The notes under the pieces: model-generated
The model's database searches: none
Told to the model about the DNA's origin: nothing
What the model saw: the letters and a program-made list of their open reading frames with translations, nothing else
DNA from: Clostridiales bacterium 1_7_47FAA
Lineage (GTDB): Bacteria > Bacillota > Clostridia > Lachnospirales > Lachnospiraceae
Reading direction: 5' to 3'
Assembly (NCBI GenBank): GCA_000155435.1
Contig: DS990261.1
Location: 1,077,366 to 1,141,365 of the forward strand
Length of the DNA: 64,000 nt
Program-made: the position numbers and the translations under genes
Shown: positions 7,779 to 16,274 of the stretch, in pieces
Position numbering within the stretch: the first letter of the stretch is position 1
Layout of the letters: every line of letters begins with the position of its first letter

Positions 7779-7922
7779 TTAATTCCCTCCAGGCCCATCC
7801 CGCCGTGGCCTTGAAGATTCTGGCAGCGGTTCCACATAACCGCAGCGTTGCTTCTTTACATGGTCCGTGTCGTTGGAGCAGTCCCTGTTGGCTGCCTGGG
7901 CAGTTTCTTTTTCCTGGTTCAT
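7779..7922 (-). CDS. Small conserved-looking protein ending RDGPGGN
   Basis: An unlisted 47-codon frame has a near-perfect site AGGAGGTGAT seven bases before its ATG. The peptide is hydrophilic: it begins MNQEKETAQAANRDCSNDTD, continues with a central Cys in RCGYVEPLP and ends RPRRDGPGGN. It has no membrane segment. Its function is unknown. It lies 52 bases behind another small gene and downstream of the AraC regulator on the same strand. Confidence 0.6.
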   Translation of the reverse strand: MNQEKETAQAANRDCSNDTDHVKKQRCGYVEPLPESSRPRRDGPGGN

Positions 7923-7974
7923 TGTTATCACCTCCTGGTTCGGATATTCCGTCTGTTTGCGAAAAAGGCAGCTG

Positions 7975-8124
7975 TCAGCTGCCTTCTTTCACAATCTTTT
8001 CCAGAACCTGAATCAAATCCTGCAAGGTTTCCAGGTGCACATTGCGCTTCAATATGTCATTCTTCAGGTCTATGGAAAGACTTTCAAATTTGTCCCGTAT
8101 TTTCGGGGAAACATAGGATGCCAT
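7975..8124 (-). CDS. Small hypothetical helical protein
   Basis: The chosen ATG has GAGGTGA eight bases upstream and gives 49 residues; an upstream start would add 16 residues but lacks a ribosome site. The peptide is amphipathic and charged (KIRDKFESLSIDL, then LETLQDLIQVLEKIVKEG) and probably forms two helices. Similar short proteins occur in clostridia without a known role. It follows the AraC gene by 68 bases and may be cotranscribed with it and with the 47-residue gene downstream. Confidence 0.65.
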   Translation of the reverse strand: MASYVSPKIRDKFESLSIDLKNDILKRNVHLETLQDLIQVLEKIVKEGS

Positions 8125-8192
8125 TTCTATCACCTCGGTGTTAGTATGCGGCAAAGCGGGGACTTTATTCATGGTTCATGAATCATCATTCA

Positions 8193-9425
8193 TTATTCTT
8201 TGTTCATCTGGCTCCGGTACTGTTTCGGGGACACTCCATGTATCCGTTTGAAAATTTTAATGAAATAATTTACATCCGTAAACCCGCAGCCGGCAGCCAC
8301 CACATGAACGGGCAGGGTTGTTGAGTTGAGCAGGAGCAGGGAATGACGTATACGGACACTGTGGATGTAATCAGTGAGGTTGCCCCCGGTCTCCTTTTTG
8401 AACAGCGCCGACAGATATGACTTGGTCACATGGCACATGTCCGCAAAAAAGGCAAGGGTCAGCGGCTCGGCATAGTGGAAATCCGTATATGTGATACAGC
8501 GCTGTATGATTTGGGAATAGTTCTTCATGGAGTGGTTCCTTACGAGAAGGCAGTACTTGTGGACCATTTCATTGTCAATGGCATCCAGCTCGCTCATGGA
8601 ACGGGCCTGGTTGATGCGGACGGCAAAGCGGGTGGAGAGGTCATCAATATAAACGGGATGTACGTGCCCTTTCTGCACGGATTTGCGGCAAAGTGTGTTG
8701 AAGATGATCATCAGGTTTTTTCTGTTCACCAAGGCATTATCCGTGCGCGGTGTAATCCGGTAGGTTTTAAACAGGGTGTAATACCGGCTGGCCTTGTCCT
8801 GGTTTCCGCAGGTAATGGCATCCAGCATCTTTTCCTCTACCTCATACCGCTCCTCAATGCTGCTCATGGCAATGGTGGGGCTTTCGTTTAAATGCAGGCT
8901 GTCCGGAGCAGATTCCAGCGAAAGCCCGCCCTCCCCTGGAATGGGACGGAACGTATGGCTCACGCCGAACAGGTTGTCCGCAATGGTTATAATGGTTGCT
9001 TCAAATGCCTTTAAATCCGCAGGAACCGGCACATTGTTGTAAAATGCCTGAAGTTCCCGAAGCAGGTTGTCAGGCAGCTTTTTGCGGGCCATGGTCCGCT
9101 GTATCTGGGTGATGGTGGGAGGTGTTTCCAGCACAGGACCGGCCAGTATGACCACATCCCGGGACACAGGGGACAAAGATGCGCGTCCAATCCGTATGAT
9201 ATAGAGGATGAGGGAAAAATCATCGGTGAGCTTTATGATTTCCCCTACATGGCAGTCCTGTTGAACCAGATATTCCAGTCCGCTGTAATCATAATCAGAA
9301 TAAAGCTTATATCTTAACTCCATATCCGCCTTATACAGGTTGGAGAAATCAGGTTCCACCTGAAGGCAGTTCACATGGTGGGCCTGGACAATCTGGGAGA
9401 ACAGGTTGAGGATATCCGTATTCAT
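8193..9425 (-). CDS. AraC family transcriptional regulator
   Basis: From the ATG preceded by AAAGGAAAA the protein has 410 residues. The C-terminal 100 residues hold the double helix-turn-helix: LTLAFFADMCHVTKSYLSAL and VHVVAAGCGFTDVNYFIKIF followed by KRIHGVSPKQYR. The N-terminal 290 residues form a sensor domain without clear sequence identity. It is divergent from the HAD-GH3-GPH transporter operon, so it most likely activates that operon in response to a sugar. The 185-base divergent region contains paired TATACT/AGTATA half-sites that may be its operators. Confidence 0.88.
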   Translation of the reverse strand: MNTDILNLFSQIVQAHHVNCLQVEPDFSNLYKADMELRYKLYSDYDYSGLEYLVQQDCHVGEIIKLTDDFSLILYIIRIGRASLSPVSRDVVILAGPVLETPPTITQIQRTMARKKLPDNLLRELQAFYNNVPVPADLKAFEATIITIADNLFGVSHTFRPIPGEGGLSLESAPDSLHLNESPTIAMSSIEERYEVEEKMLDAITCGNQDKASRYYTLFKTYRITPRTDNALVNRKNLMIIFNTLCRKSVQKGHVHPVYIDDLSTRFAVRINQARSMSELDAIDNEMVHKYCLLVRNHSMKNYSQIIQRCITYTDFHYAEPLTLAFFADMCHVTKSYLSALFKKETGGNLTDYIHSVRIRHSLLLLNSTTLPVHVVAAGCGFTDVNYFIKIFKRIHGVSPKQYRSQMNKE

Positions 9426-9486
9426 TGAATTTTCCTTTCTTAACAAAAAATTAATACGATTATTTTTCGATTATTTAGAATGATAT

Positions 9487-9522
9487 TATACTATTGTCCA
9501 GTATAACAAAAAATCATACTAT
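9487..9522 (+). promoter_or_regulatory. Divergent operator and promoter of the GH3 operon
   Basis: TATACT (9487-9492) and AGTATA (9500-9505) form an inverted repeat with a seven-base spacer. A second weaker pair, TACT and AGTA, surrounds 9517-9531. A possible -35 TTGTCC (9494-9499) and -10 TACTAT (9517-9522) with 17-base spacing overlap the repeats. This fits control by the adjacent AraC protein, but start and sites are inferred. Confidence 0.4.
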
Positions 9523-9610
9523 TTTAAAGTAATATTCTCTCTTTTTTATTCTTGGATTTTAAGGTACATTCCAATCAGCACAATTACTTTATGCGAAGGA
9601 GGAAGTCAAT

Positions 9611-10465
9611 ATGGGACAGATGGACAGCAACCCTTTTGCAGGATTTAAAAAGCAGAAGGACTATCTGATATGTGTTGATTCAGACGGATGCGCCATGGAT
9701 ACCATGGACATCAAACATTTTAAATGCTTCGGCCCCTGCATGGTAAGGGAATGGGGATTGGAAAGCTGGAAGAAAGATATTCTGGACCAGTGGAATAAAG
9801 TCAACCTGTATTCCATGACAAGGGGAATCAACCGGTTTAAAGCCCTGGCCCTTGTGCTGGAATGGGTTGACAACCTATACTGCCAGATTCCGGGAATCCA
9901 GGAACTGGCGGCATGGACCAGGGAGGCAGACGAACTTTCAAACAGCGCCCTTGAGAGGCAAATGCGTTCCTGTCCCAGTATCTGCCTTAAGAAGGCACTT
10001 GACTGGTCAGGGACAGTGAACCGGGAAATCAGCCATCTTCCCAAGGCGGATATGAAGCCGTTTCCAGGCGTAAAGGAAGGAATCATGTTGGCGCATCAGT
10101 ATGCGGATATTGCAGTTGTGTCATCTGCTAATCCGGACGCGGTGGCAGATGAGTGGGGCAGGCATGGGCTTTTGGCAGATGTAGATATCCTGCTGGCGCA
10201 GGACGCAGGCTCCAAGTCTTACTGCATTGGAAAGCTTCTGGAATATGGATATGAAAATGACCATGTGATGATGGTTGGAGATGCGCCGGGAGACTGTCAG
10301 GCAGCCGGGATGAACAGTGTGCACTTTTATCCCATCCTGGTAAACCGTGAATACGAGAGCTGGATGACCATAATGAAATCAGTGAAACGTCTGGTTGATG
10401 GTACGTTTACCCAGGAGTGGCAGAAACAGCTGAGGGATGGATTTGAAATGAATCTGAAGGCGTAG
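9611..10465 (+). CDS. HAD family hydrolase
   Basis: The 284-residue protein has the HAD motifs in order: DSDG at 23-26 (nucleophile and acid), VVSSANP near 170 (motif II), the lysine of AGSKSYCI near 205 and MVGDAPGD near 222 (motif IV). The cap insert between about 35 and 140 is helical. HAD proteins hydrolyse phosphate esters. In this operon with a GH3 glycosidase and a sugar transporter the substrate may be a sugar phosphate, but this is not shown by sequence. GAAGGAGG precedes the start. Confidence 0.85.
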   Translation: MGQMDSNPFAGFKKQKDYLICVDSDGCAMDTMDIKHFKCFGPCMVREWGLESWKKDILDQWNKVNLYSMTRGINRFKALALVLEWVDNLYCQIPGIQELAAWTREADELSNSALERQMRSCPSICLKKALDWSGTVNREISHLPKADMKPFPGVKEGIMLAHQYADIAVVSSANPDAVADEWGRHGLLADVDILLAQDAGSKSYCIGKLLEYGYENDHVMMVGDAPGDCQAAGMNSVHFYPILVNREYESWMTIMKSVKRLVDGTFTQEWQKQLRDGFEMNLKA

Positions 10466-10525
10466 ATGACAGCGGACGCACGGACACAGGAGTTTCACAT
10501 TTACAAAGAGAAGGAGAACAGGACA

Positions 10526-12235
10526 ATGGTAGATTTAAGAAAGAAACCGTACTATCTTAACGAGGAACAGGTAAAATGGGTGGAGGAAACCATAAGTTCC
10601 ATGAGCCTGGAAGAAAAAATCGGGCAGCTTTTCGTAAACATGGCAGCTAATGCGAAGGAGCGTAAGCCTGAAAATATTAAGGCGGTAATTGATACATATC
10701 ACCCGGGTGCCATCCGATACCACAATGCACCTAAGGAGGAATTGTGGGAAATGTCAAAGAACCTGCAGGATGTATCCAGAATCCCCCTTCTCATTGCATC
10801 CAACTGTGAGATGGGCGGAAACGGCGGGGTCAATGAGGGCACGCCTCTTGCCAACGGAGCCGCCATGGCGGCCATGGACAGCGAGGAAGCTGTATACGAG
10901 ATGGCTTCCATCAGTGCGAAGGAAAGCGCGGCCGTGGGATGCAACTGGAACTTTGCACCGATTGTGGACCTGACTTACAACTGGAGGAATACCATTGTCC
11001 AGCTCAGGGCGTTCAATGATAAGCCGGAGGATGTCATCCGGTATGCAAAATCCTTTTTTAAGGGCATGAAGACACAAAATTTTGCCACCTGCATGAAGCA
11101 TTTCCCAGGAGACGGCACGGAAGAAAATGACCAGCACCTGATTATGGGCATCAATGATATGAGTGTGGATGAGTGGGATAAAAGCTTTGGACGGGTGTAT
11201 AAGGAACTGATTGACGAGGGCTGCATGACCATCATGGCAGGCCATATTGCCCTTCCTGCCTATTCCAGAAAACTCTGCCCTGGTATTAAGGACGAGGACA
11301 TACGACCCGCTACCCTGGCTCCCGAACTGATAAACGGACTGTTAAAGGAGCAGCTTGGATTCAATGGTCTTGTGGTCACGGATGCATCCCATATGATTGG
11401 TATGTTTGGCGCAACCATTCCAAGAAGGGAACAGGTTCCGGGTGCAATTGCAGCCGGGTGCGACATGTATCTGTTCTTTAATGACAGGGACGAGGATTTC
11501 GGATATATGATGGAAGGCTATCAAAACGGCACCATCACGGAGGAGCGGTTAAACGATGCCCTTCACAGGATACTTGGAATTAAGGCAGCCCTCAATCTCC
11601 ATGTGCTTAAAGCAGAGGGGATGCTGGTTCCGCCAAAGGATAATCTGGCTGTCGTGGGATGCAGGGAGCACCACGATGCAGCGGCCAGGATGGCGGACCG
11701 TTTTGTGACACTGGTCAAAGACCGGTGTAATTACCTTCCCATGACAACGGACCGGTATAAAAAACTGAAGCTGGTCTACATCGGCTCCGAGGCCACGGTG
11801 ATTGCAGGCACAAAATTCAAGAGCAATGATGATGAAATCATAAAAGATATTGTCACCCAGCTGGAAGCACAGGGGTTTGTAGTGGATGCAATGGTAGACC
11901 AGAAAAAGGGAAAGATGGAAGCATTTAAAAGCAGATTTGACGCAGTGCTTCTGGTACTGAATGTGCAGGGCTTTGCCCAGTTCAACACCATGCGCGTGAA
12001 ATGGGATGAACCGGCCAAACAGCCATGGTACATGTCGGAACTTCCAACCTTTGTTGTGTCCTTAAGTTATACGAATAACCTGATTGACGTACCCATGGCA
12101 CGCTGCTACATTAATGCTTATATGCCCCACCATGAGGCATTTGAGGCAGCCCTTGATAAGATGATGGGAAAGAGTGAATTCAAAGGACGCTGTAATGACA
12201 ATGTTTTCTGCGGAAGATGGGAAACAAGATTCTAA
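10526..12235 (+). CDS. Glycoside hydrolase family 3 protein
   Basis: The start after AAGGAG gives 569 residues without a signal peptide, so the enzyme is cytoplasmic. The N-terminal barrel contains SLEEKIGQLFV, the NagZ-type signature KHFPGDG near 190 and LVVTDASHMIGM near 283, whose Asp is the expected nucleophile. The remaining 200 residues form a GH3_C-like domain. Family members cleave beta-N-acetylhexosaminides or beta-glucosides; the KHFPG motif favours the first. It lies between a HAD phosphatase and a GPH sugar transporter, so imported disaccharide or glycoside is a likely substrate. Confidence 0.85.
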   Translation: MVDLRKKPYYLNEEQVKWVEETISSMSLEEKIGQLFVNMAANAKERKPENIKAVIDTYHPGAIRYHNAPKEELWEMSKNLQDVSRIPLLIASNCEMGGNGGVNEGTPLANGAAMAAMDSEEAVYEMASISAKESAAVGCNWNFAPIVDLTYNWRNTIVQLRAFNDKPEDVIRYAKSFFKGMKTQNFATCMKHFPGDGTEENDQHLIMGINDMSVDEWDKSFGRVYKELIDEGCMTIMAGHIALPAYSRKLCPGIKDEDIRPATLAPELINGLLKEQLGFNGLVVTDASHMIGMFGATIPRREQVPGAIAAGCDMYLFFNDRDEDFGYMMEGYQNGTITEERLNDALHRILGIKAALNLHVLKAEGMLVPPKDNLAVVGCREHHDAAARMADRFVTLVKDRCNYLPMTTDRYKKLKLVYIGSEATVIAGTKFKSNDDEIIKDIVTQLEAQGFVVDAMVDQKKGKMEAFKSRFDAVLLVLNVQGFAQFNTMRVKWDEPAKQPWYMSELPTFVVSLSYTNNLIDVPMARCYINAYMPHHEAFEAALDKMMGKSEFKGRCNDNVFCGRWETRF

Positions 12236-12249
12236 GGGGAGATAAGAAG

Positions 12250-13650
12250 ATGGAAGACAGACAGAACAGGCCCTTTGGGCTGAGAGATAAAATAGGTTAT
12301 TTATTCGGGGATTTCGGCAATGACTTTACATTTATGTTTGCCAGCACATTCCTCATGGTGTTCTATATGAAGGTACTGGGTATCCCTGGTGCCATGGTGG
12401 GAACCCTGTTCCTGGCAGCCAGGGTGGTGGATGCATTCACGGACATTACAATGGGACGTATTGTGGACGTGTGCAGACCGGGAAAGGACGGTCGGTTCAA
12501 ACCATGGATACGCCGTATGGCGGGGCCGGTGGCAATTGCCAGTTTCCTGATGTATCAATCTTCACTGGCCGGTGCATCCATGACCGTCAAGGTCGTATAT
12601 ATGTATGTGACCTATCTGTTGTGGGGAAGTATCTGTTATACAGGTATCAATATACCTTACGGCTCCATGGCTTCCGCTATCACGGATAAGCCGGATGAGC
12701 GTACGGCCCTGTCCACGTTCCGTGGCATCGGAGCTAATCTGGCCCAGCTGGTCATCGGGGTTCTTGGGCCTGTCATTATCTATACCACGGATGAGGGCGG
12801 CGCCCAGGTAATCCGGAATGACGGAGCCATATTCCCGGTCATGGCAGGTGTCTTCTCCATATGCGCCATTATCTGTTATATCATCTGCTATAAGTGCACC
12901 ACGGAAAGGGTGAAGATTGAAAAGGACCCGGATGCTCCTAAGGTGACGCTGGCAAAGACCTTTGCTACCATATTTTCCAGCAGGGCCATGCTGGGAATCA
13001 TCGGGGCGGCGTTGTTCCTGATGCTGAGCCAGCTGCTGATCGGCGGCCTTAATAATTACCTGTATGCGGATTACTTTGGGGATATTAAGGCATTTTCCAG
13101 CTATACATTCATCAATATCATGCTGTCTCTTGTGCTGGCAGCCTTTGTCGGCGGCATTACCAGGCGCATGGGCAAGAAGGAAGCCGCTGTGGTGGCCACG
13201 GCGTTTACTGGTGTGGTTTACCTGATATTATTTGTGCTGAAACTCAGTAATCCGTGGATTTATATGGTGTCAGCCGCAATCGGTTTCCTTGGCGTGAACT
13301 TCTTTAACCTGGTTATCTGGGCTAACATCACGGATGTTATTGACGATGCAGAAGTAAAGAATGGAAAAAGGGAGGACGGGACCATCTACGCTGTCTATTC
13401 CTTTGCAAGAAAGGTGGGCCAGGCCCTGGCCGGCGGGCTGAGCGGCTATGCGCTGCAGATGATTGGCTATGAGTCGGCGGCCAAAATACAGACACCGGAA
13501 GTCTTAAATGGCCTCTATACCATCTCCACCCTGGTTCCCGCGCTTTTGTTCTTCTGTGTGACCATGATGCTGCTCTTTGTATATCCTTTAGGAAAGAAGA
13601 AAGTAGAAGAGAACTCCGCAATCCTGAGGGAACGCAGGGCTGCCCGATAA
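12250..13650 (+). CDS. GPH-type sugar:cation symporter (MFS)
   Basis: From the ATG with AGGGGAG upstream the protein has 466 residues and about twelve membrane segments. The start GLRDKIGYLFGDFGNDFTF and the loop ARVVDAFTDITMGRIVD match the glycoside-pentoside-hexuronide family (MelB-like), including the acidic residues of helix II that bind Na+ or H+. It is the last gene of the AraC-linked operon and would import the glycoside handled by the GH3 enzyme. Confidence 0.88.
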   Translation: MEDRQNRPFGLRDKIGYLFGDFGNDFTFMFASTFLMVFYMKVLGIPGAMVGTLFLAARVVDAFTDITMGRIVDVCRPGKDGRFKPWIRRMAGPVAIASFLMYQSSLAGASMTVKVVYMYVTYLLWGSICYTGINIPYGSMASAITDKPDERTALSTFRGIGANLAQLVIGVLGPVIIYTTDEGGAQVIRNDGAIFPVMAGVFSICAIICYIICYKCTTERVKIEKDPDAPKVTLAKTFATIFSSRAMLGIIGAALFLMLSQLLIGGLNNYLYADYFGDIKAFSSYTFINIMLSLVLAAFVGGITRRMGKKEAAVVATAFTGVVYLILFVLKLSNPWIYMVSAAIGFLGVNFFNLVIWANITDVIDDAEVKNGKREDGTIYAVYSFARKVGQALAGGLSGYALQMIGYESAAKIQTPEVLNGLYTISTLVPALLFFCVTMMLLFVYPLGKKKVEENSAILRERRAAR

Positions 13651-13663
13651 AAACAGCAACAAA

Positions 13664-13700
13664 AAACCATCATCGGTGGGTTAAGCCGGTGATGGTTTAT
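13664..13700. terminator. Bidirectional terminator between the GPH transporter and rpsT
   Basis: AAACCATCATCGG and CCGGTGATGGTTT form a stem with a short loop and with A and T runs at the two ends. It can stop the sugar operon (plus) and rpsT (minus). Confidence 0.75.
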
Positions 13701-13731
13701 TCATTACCAATTCATTCGTCATCTCTATAAA

Positions 13732-13995
13732 TTAAGCGATGGAATTAACAGCCTTGGATAAACGGGATACCTTGCGGGAAGCCGTATTGCTGTGATATAC
13801 TCCCTTGGTACAAGCCTTATCAATCTCAGAAGTAGCAGCCAGTAATGCAGCCTGGGCAGCAGCCTTGTCCCCAGCAGCAATAGCAGCGTCCACCTTCTTG
13901 ATAGCGGTTTTAACCTTGGATCTGATCGCCTTATTTCTTGCAGCCTTAGTCTCGTTTACTAAGATTCTTTTCTTTGCAGATTTAATGTTAGCCAA
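13732..13995 (-). CDS. rpsT: 30S ribosomal protein S20
   Basis: The 87-residue, lysine- and alanine-rich protein begins MANIKSAKKRILVNE and ends in SRLSKAVNSI, the whole length of S20. It binds 16S rRNA early in 30S assembly. It is monocistronic here and convergent with the sugar transporter gene. The order rpsT next to gpr on the opposite strand is common in Clostridia. Confidence 0.95.
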   Translation of the reverse strand: MANIKSAKKRILVNETKAARNKAIRSKVKTAIKKVDAAIAAGDKAAAQAALLAATSEIDKACTKGVYHSNTASRKVSRLSKAVNSIA

Positions 13996-14187
13996 TGAAA
14001 TACACCTCCGTTTCTTTACGTATAATCTTTGTGTTTTCCATCAAAGTCTGGACACGGACAGTTTAATGTAAACATACTATTGTATTCTAGCTAATCTGGA
14101 ACGGAATGTCAAGACAAAAATGGAGTAATTTTCAAGAAAAACAATAGAAATCAGAAGAATCCTGTCTGTGGCAGCCAGAATCCCTTC

Positions 14188-14610
14188 TTATAAGCCCTGG
14201 CGGTTGAAAATAACCCGTTCCGGCATGATTTCCAAAAGGGAGCTTAAGAGTTTTTCAAAATTCTCATCCGTGGATTCACAGCGTCCAATCCGCTCACCGC
14301 CCTTGTAAAAATTCATGATGGTCCTTCTGCCCCAAAAGCAGACCTCAACTTTTGTAAGGTCTGAATACCTGAACCTGACGGTCCTTCCCCAGAGCTTATG
14401 GATTACAATCCCTCCGGGGCCTGCAATTAATTTGCGCCCAAACTGTGATGCGGCCAGGGAAAGGGCAATGAGGCCCAGGAATATGCTCATGATCCAAAAC
14501 TGCTCACTGACCGCCCTGGAGAGAAGCAGGACGGTCATGAGCATTGCCAGATATATGCCCAAATCATTGGGCCTTACGTAAATCCTGTCCTTCTTTTTAC
14601 CTCTCTCCAT
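14188..14610 (-). CDS. Small membrane protein with PH-like C-terminus
   Basis: The protein has 140 residues. Two adjacent hydrophobic segments (about 17-55) follow a basic start, and the cytoplasmic end (60-140) is a beta-rich PH-like domain with VRFRYSDLTKVEVCFWG. It resembles uncharacterised bacterial membrane proteins of the YcxB/DUF6560 kind. No function is known. It sits between rpsT and the divergent gpr gene. Confidence 0.6.
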   Translation of the reverse strand: MERGKKKDRIYVRPNDLGIYLAMLMTVLLLSRAVSEQFWIMSIFLGLIALSLAASQFGRKLIAGPGGIVIHKLWGRTVRFRYSDLTKVEVCFWGRRTIMNFYKGGERIGRCESTDENFEKLLSSLLEIMPERVIFNRQGL

Positions 14611-14850
14611 AAAGAATCCTCCGGCGCGGCATACATTGTCTTCCAGGGTATGTTCTGAATCCTGATATACACTTTGATAAGTATCTGAATCCTGATACGT
14701 ATATTTTATAAGTATATTTTAATCTGTCTTCCCATCAATGTCAAACCACATCCATCCTTCGCTTTGCTCCGTATCATGGAATAAAAATCTGCTATTTTGC
14801 CTAAAATAACCATAGTAAACGTACAAATATCAGGCGAGAGGTGAATGGGT

Positions 14851-15861
14851 ATGCAGGAAAATGATGCCGTAGAGGCAGTAAATACAGGGTTACAGGGAGG
14901 GTTTGACATAAGGACCGACCTTGCGCTGGAGCAGAGGGAAAGCTTTGAGGGGGACGGCGGCGAGATATCCGGGGTTAAGCTTAAGGAGTGGCATCACCAG
15001 AAAAGCCAGGTTAAGCTGACCGAGGTGAAAATACTCAATGACCAGGGAGCCAGGGCTATGGGCAAGCCCAAGGGCACCTATCTGACACTGGAGGCCGACC
15101 GCCTGTCCAAGGCGGATGATGAGTATCACAGTGAGATATCAGAAGAGCTGGCGCACCAGATAAGGAAGCTGATGAGTGAGATGATTAACTGGAAGGAAGA
15201 GGACCTGCCGTCGGTACTGGTGGTGGGTCTTGGCAATCGTTCAGTCACCCCGGATTCCCTGGGGCCAAGGGTACTGGGAAACCTGCAGGTTACCAGGCAT
15301 CTGGATGGACAGTATGGGGAAACCTTCTTAAAAGACAGGAAACTTCCCGCCATCAGCGGGATAGCGCCCGGGGTCATGGCACAGACGGGGATGGAGACAG
15401 CGGAAATCCTGAAGGGAATCATCAGTGAAACCCATCCGGATCTGATTATTGCCATTGACGCCCTGGCAGCCAGAAGCGTGCGCAGGCTTGGAACCACCAT
15501 ACAGCTTACGGATACCGGAATCCATCCAGGCTCAGGCGTTGGGAACCACAGGCACAGCCTGACCCGTGAAAGCCTGGGGGTCCCTGTGCTTGCAATCGGG
15601 GTGCCTACCGTGGTTGGGGCGGCGGCCATTGTCCACGATACGGTGTCCGCCCTGATACGGGTCCTGGCGGACAACGATAAGACAAAAGGAACAGGCAGCT
15701 GGATTGAGGATATGGATTCAGACCAGCAGTACCAGCTGATACGGGAACTGCTGGAGCCGGAATTCGGCCCCCTGTACGTGACCCCGCCTGACATCGACCA
15801 GTCCGTGAAACAGCTGAGCTTCACCATATCAGAGGGAATCCACCAGGCTGTTTTTCCGTAG
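14851..15861 (+). CDS. gpr: GPR endopeptidase (spore protease)
   Basis: The 336-residue protein contains FDIRTDLALEQRE near the N-terminus (the region of zymogen processing), VLVVGLGNRSVTPDSLGPRV and GVGNHRHSLTRESLG. GPR is an unusual aspartate protease that degrades small acid-soluble proteins at germination. The second ATG was chosen because AGAGGTG lies seven bases before it. TGCTAT and CATAGTA (14790-14817, 15-base spacing) loosely resemble a SigG promoter. spoIIP follows, as in many Clostridia. Confidence 0.93.
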   Translation: MQENDAVEAVNTGLQGGFDIRTDLALEQRESFEGDGGEISGVKLKEWHHQKSQVKLTEVKILNDQGARAMGKPKGTYLTLEADRLSKADDEYHSEISEELAHQIRKLMSEMINWKEEDLPSVLVVGLGNRSVTPDSLGPRVLGNLQVTRHLDGQYGETFLKDRKLPAISGIAPGVMAQTGMETAEILKGIISETHPDLIIAIDALAARSVRRLGTTIQLTDTGIHPGSGVGNHRHSLTRESLGVPVLAIGVPTVVGAAAIVHDTVSALIRVLADNDKTKGTGSWIEDMDSDQQYQLIRELLEPEFGPLYVTPPDIDQSVKQLSFTISEGIHQAVFP

Positions 15862-16274
15862 GAAAACCAGTGGCTGCTAAAAGAGAAGGATGAATGACAA
15901 ATGAATGACAGTAGCCAATGACAATGATGAATGACAATGTGTAATGACAAGCCTGAAATGCAGATGTACCCGCCATGGAATAAAAAACGCAATATCCATA
16001 TCATACCTGCATATCATGATATTAGAGCGTATTTGAAAATCCGTTTCTGCTATCCTTCTTAAGGAATCCGTCACAGGACGTCCTATAGGACGCTTCTTAC
16101 GGCGCCCCTTAGGACAAAGCCTGTCCCACTCCGTGGCATATTTGGTCCCGGTCCGGTCCGCGCAGCCTGCTGTGTCTTCCAAGCCGGGACCCTAATTTCC
16201 CATAAGGTGTGACACACGGCTGGCAGAAAGCATTTTCCAAACACAACCTAGTATGATGACAGGTGAAAAATGAT
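15862..16274. other. Non-coding gap between gpr and spoIIP
   Basis: About 410 bases contain no supported gene. Positions 15889-15952 hold six to seven degenerate copies of AATGACA spaced by 8-14 bases. Around 16078-16125 there are GC-rich short inverted repeats (AGGACGTCCT and AGGACG). No terminator with a clear U tract was found, and no SigE-type promoter could be assigned with confidence. Confidence 0.5.

Noticed and set aside
15889-15952. AATGACA repeats as a possible CRISPR or iteron array
   Set aside because: The units are only seven bases, unevenly spaced, and no replication or cas gene is near.
15126-16004. A 292-codon minus-strand frame opposite gpr
   Set aside because: It mirrors the gpr coding sequence, and its composition is that of an antisense frame.
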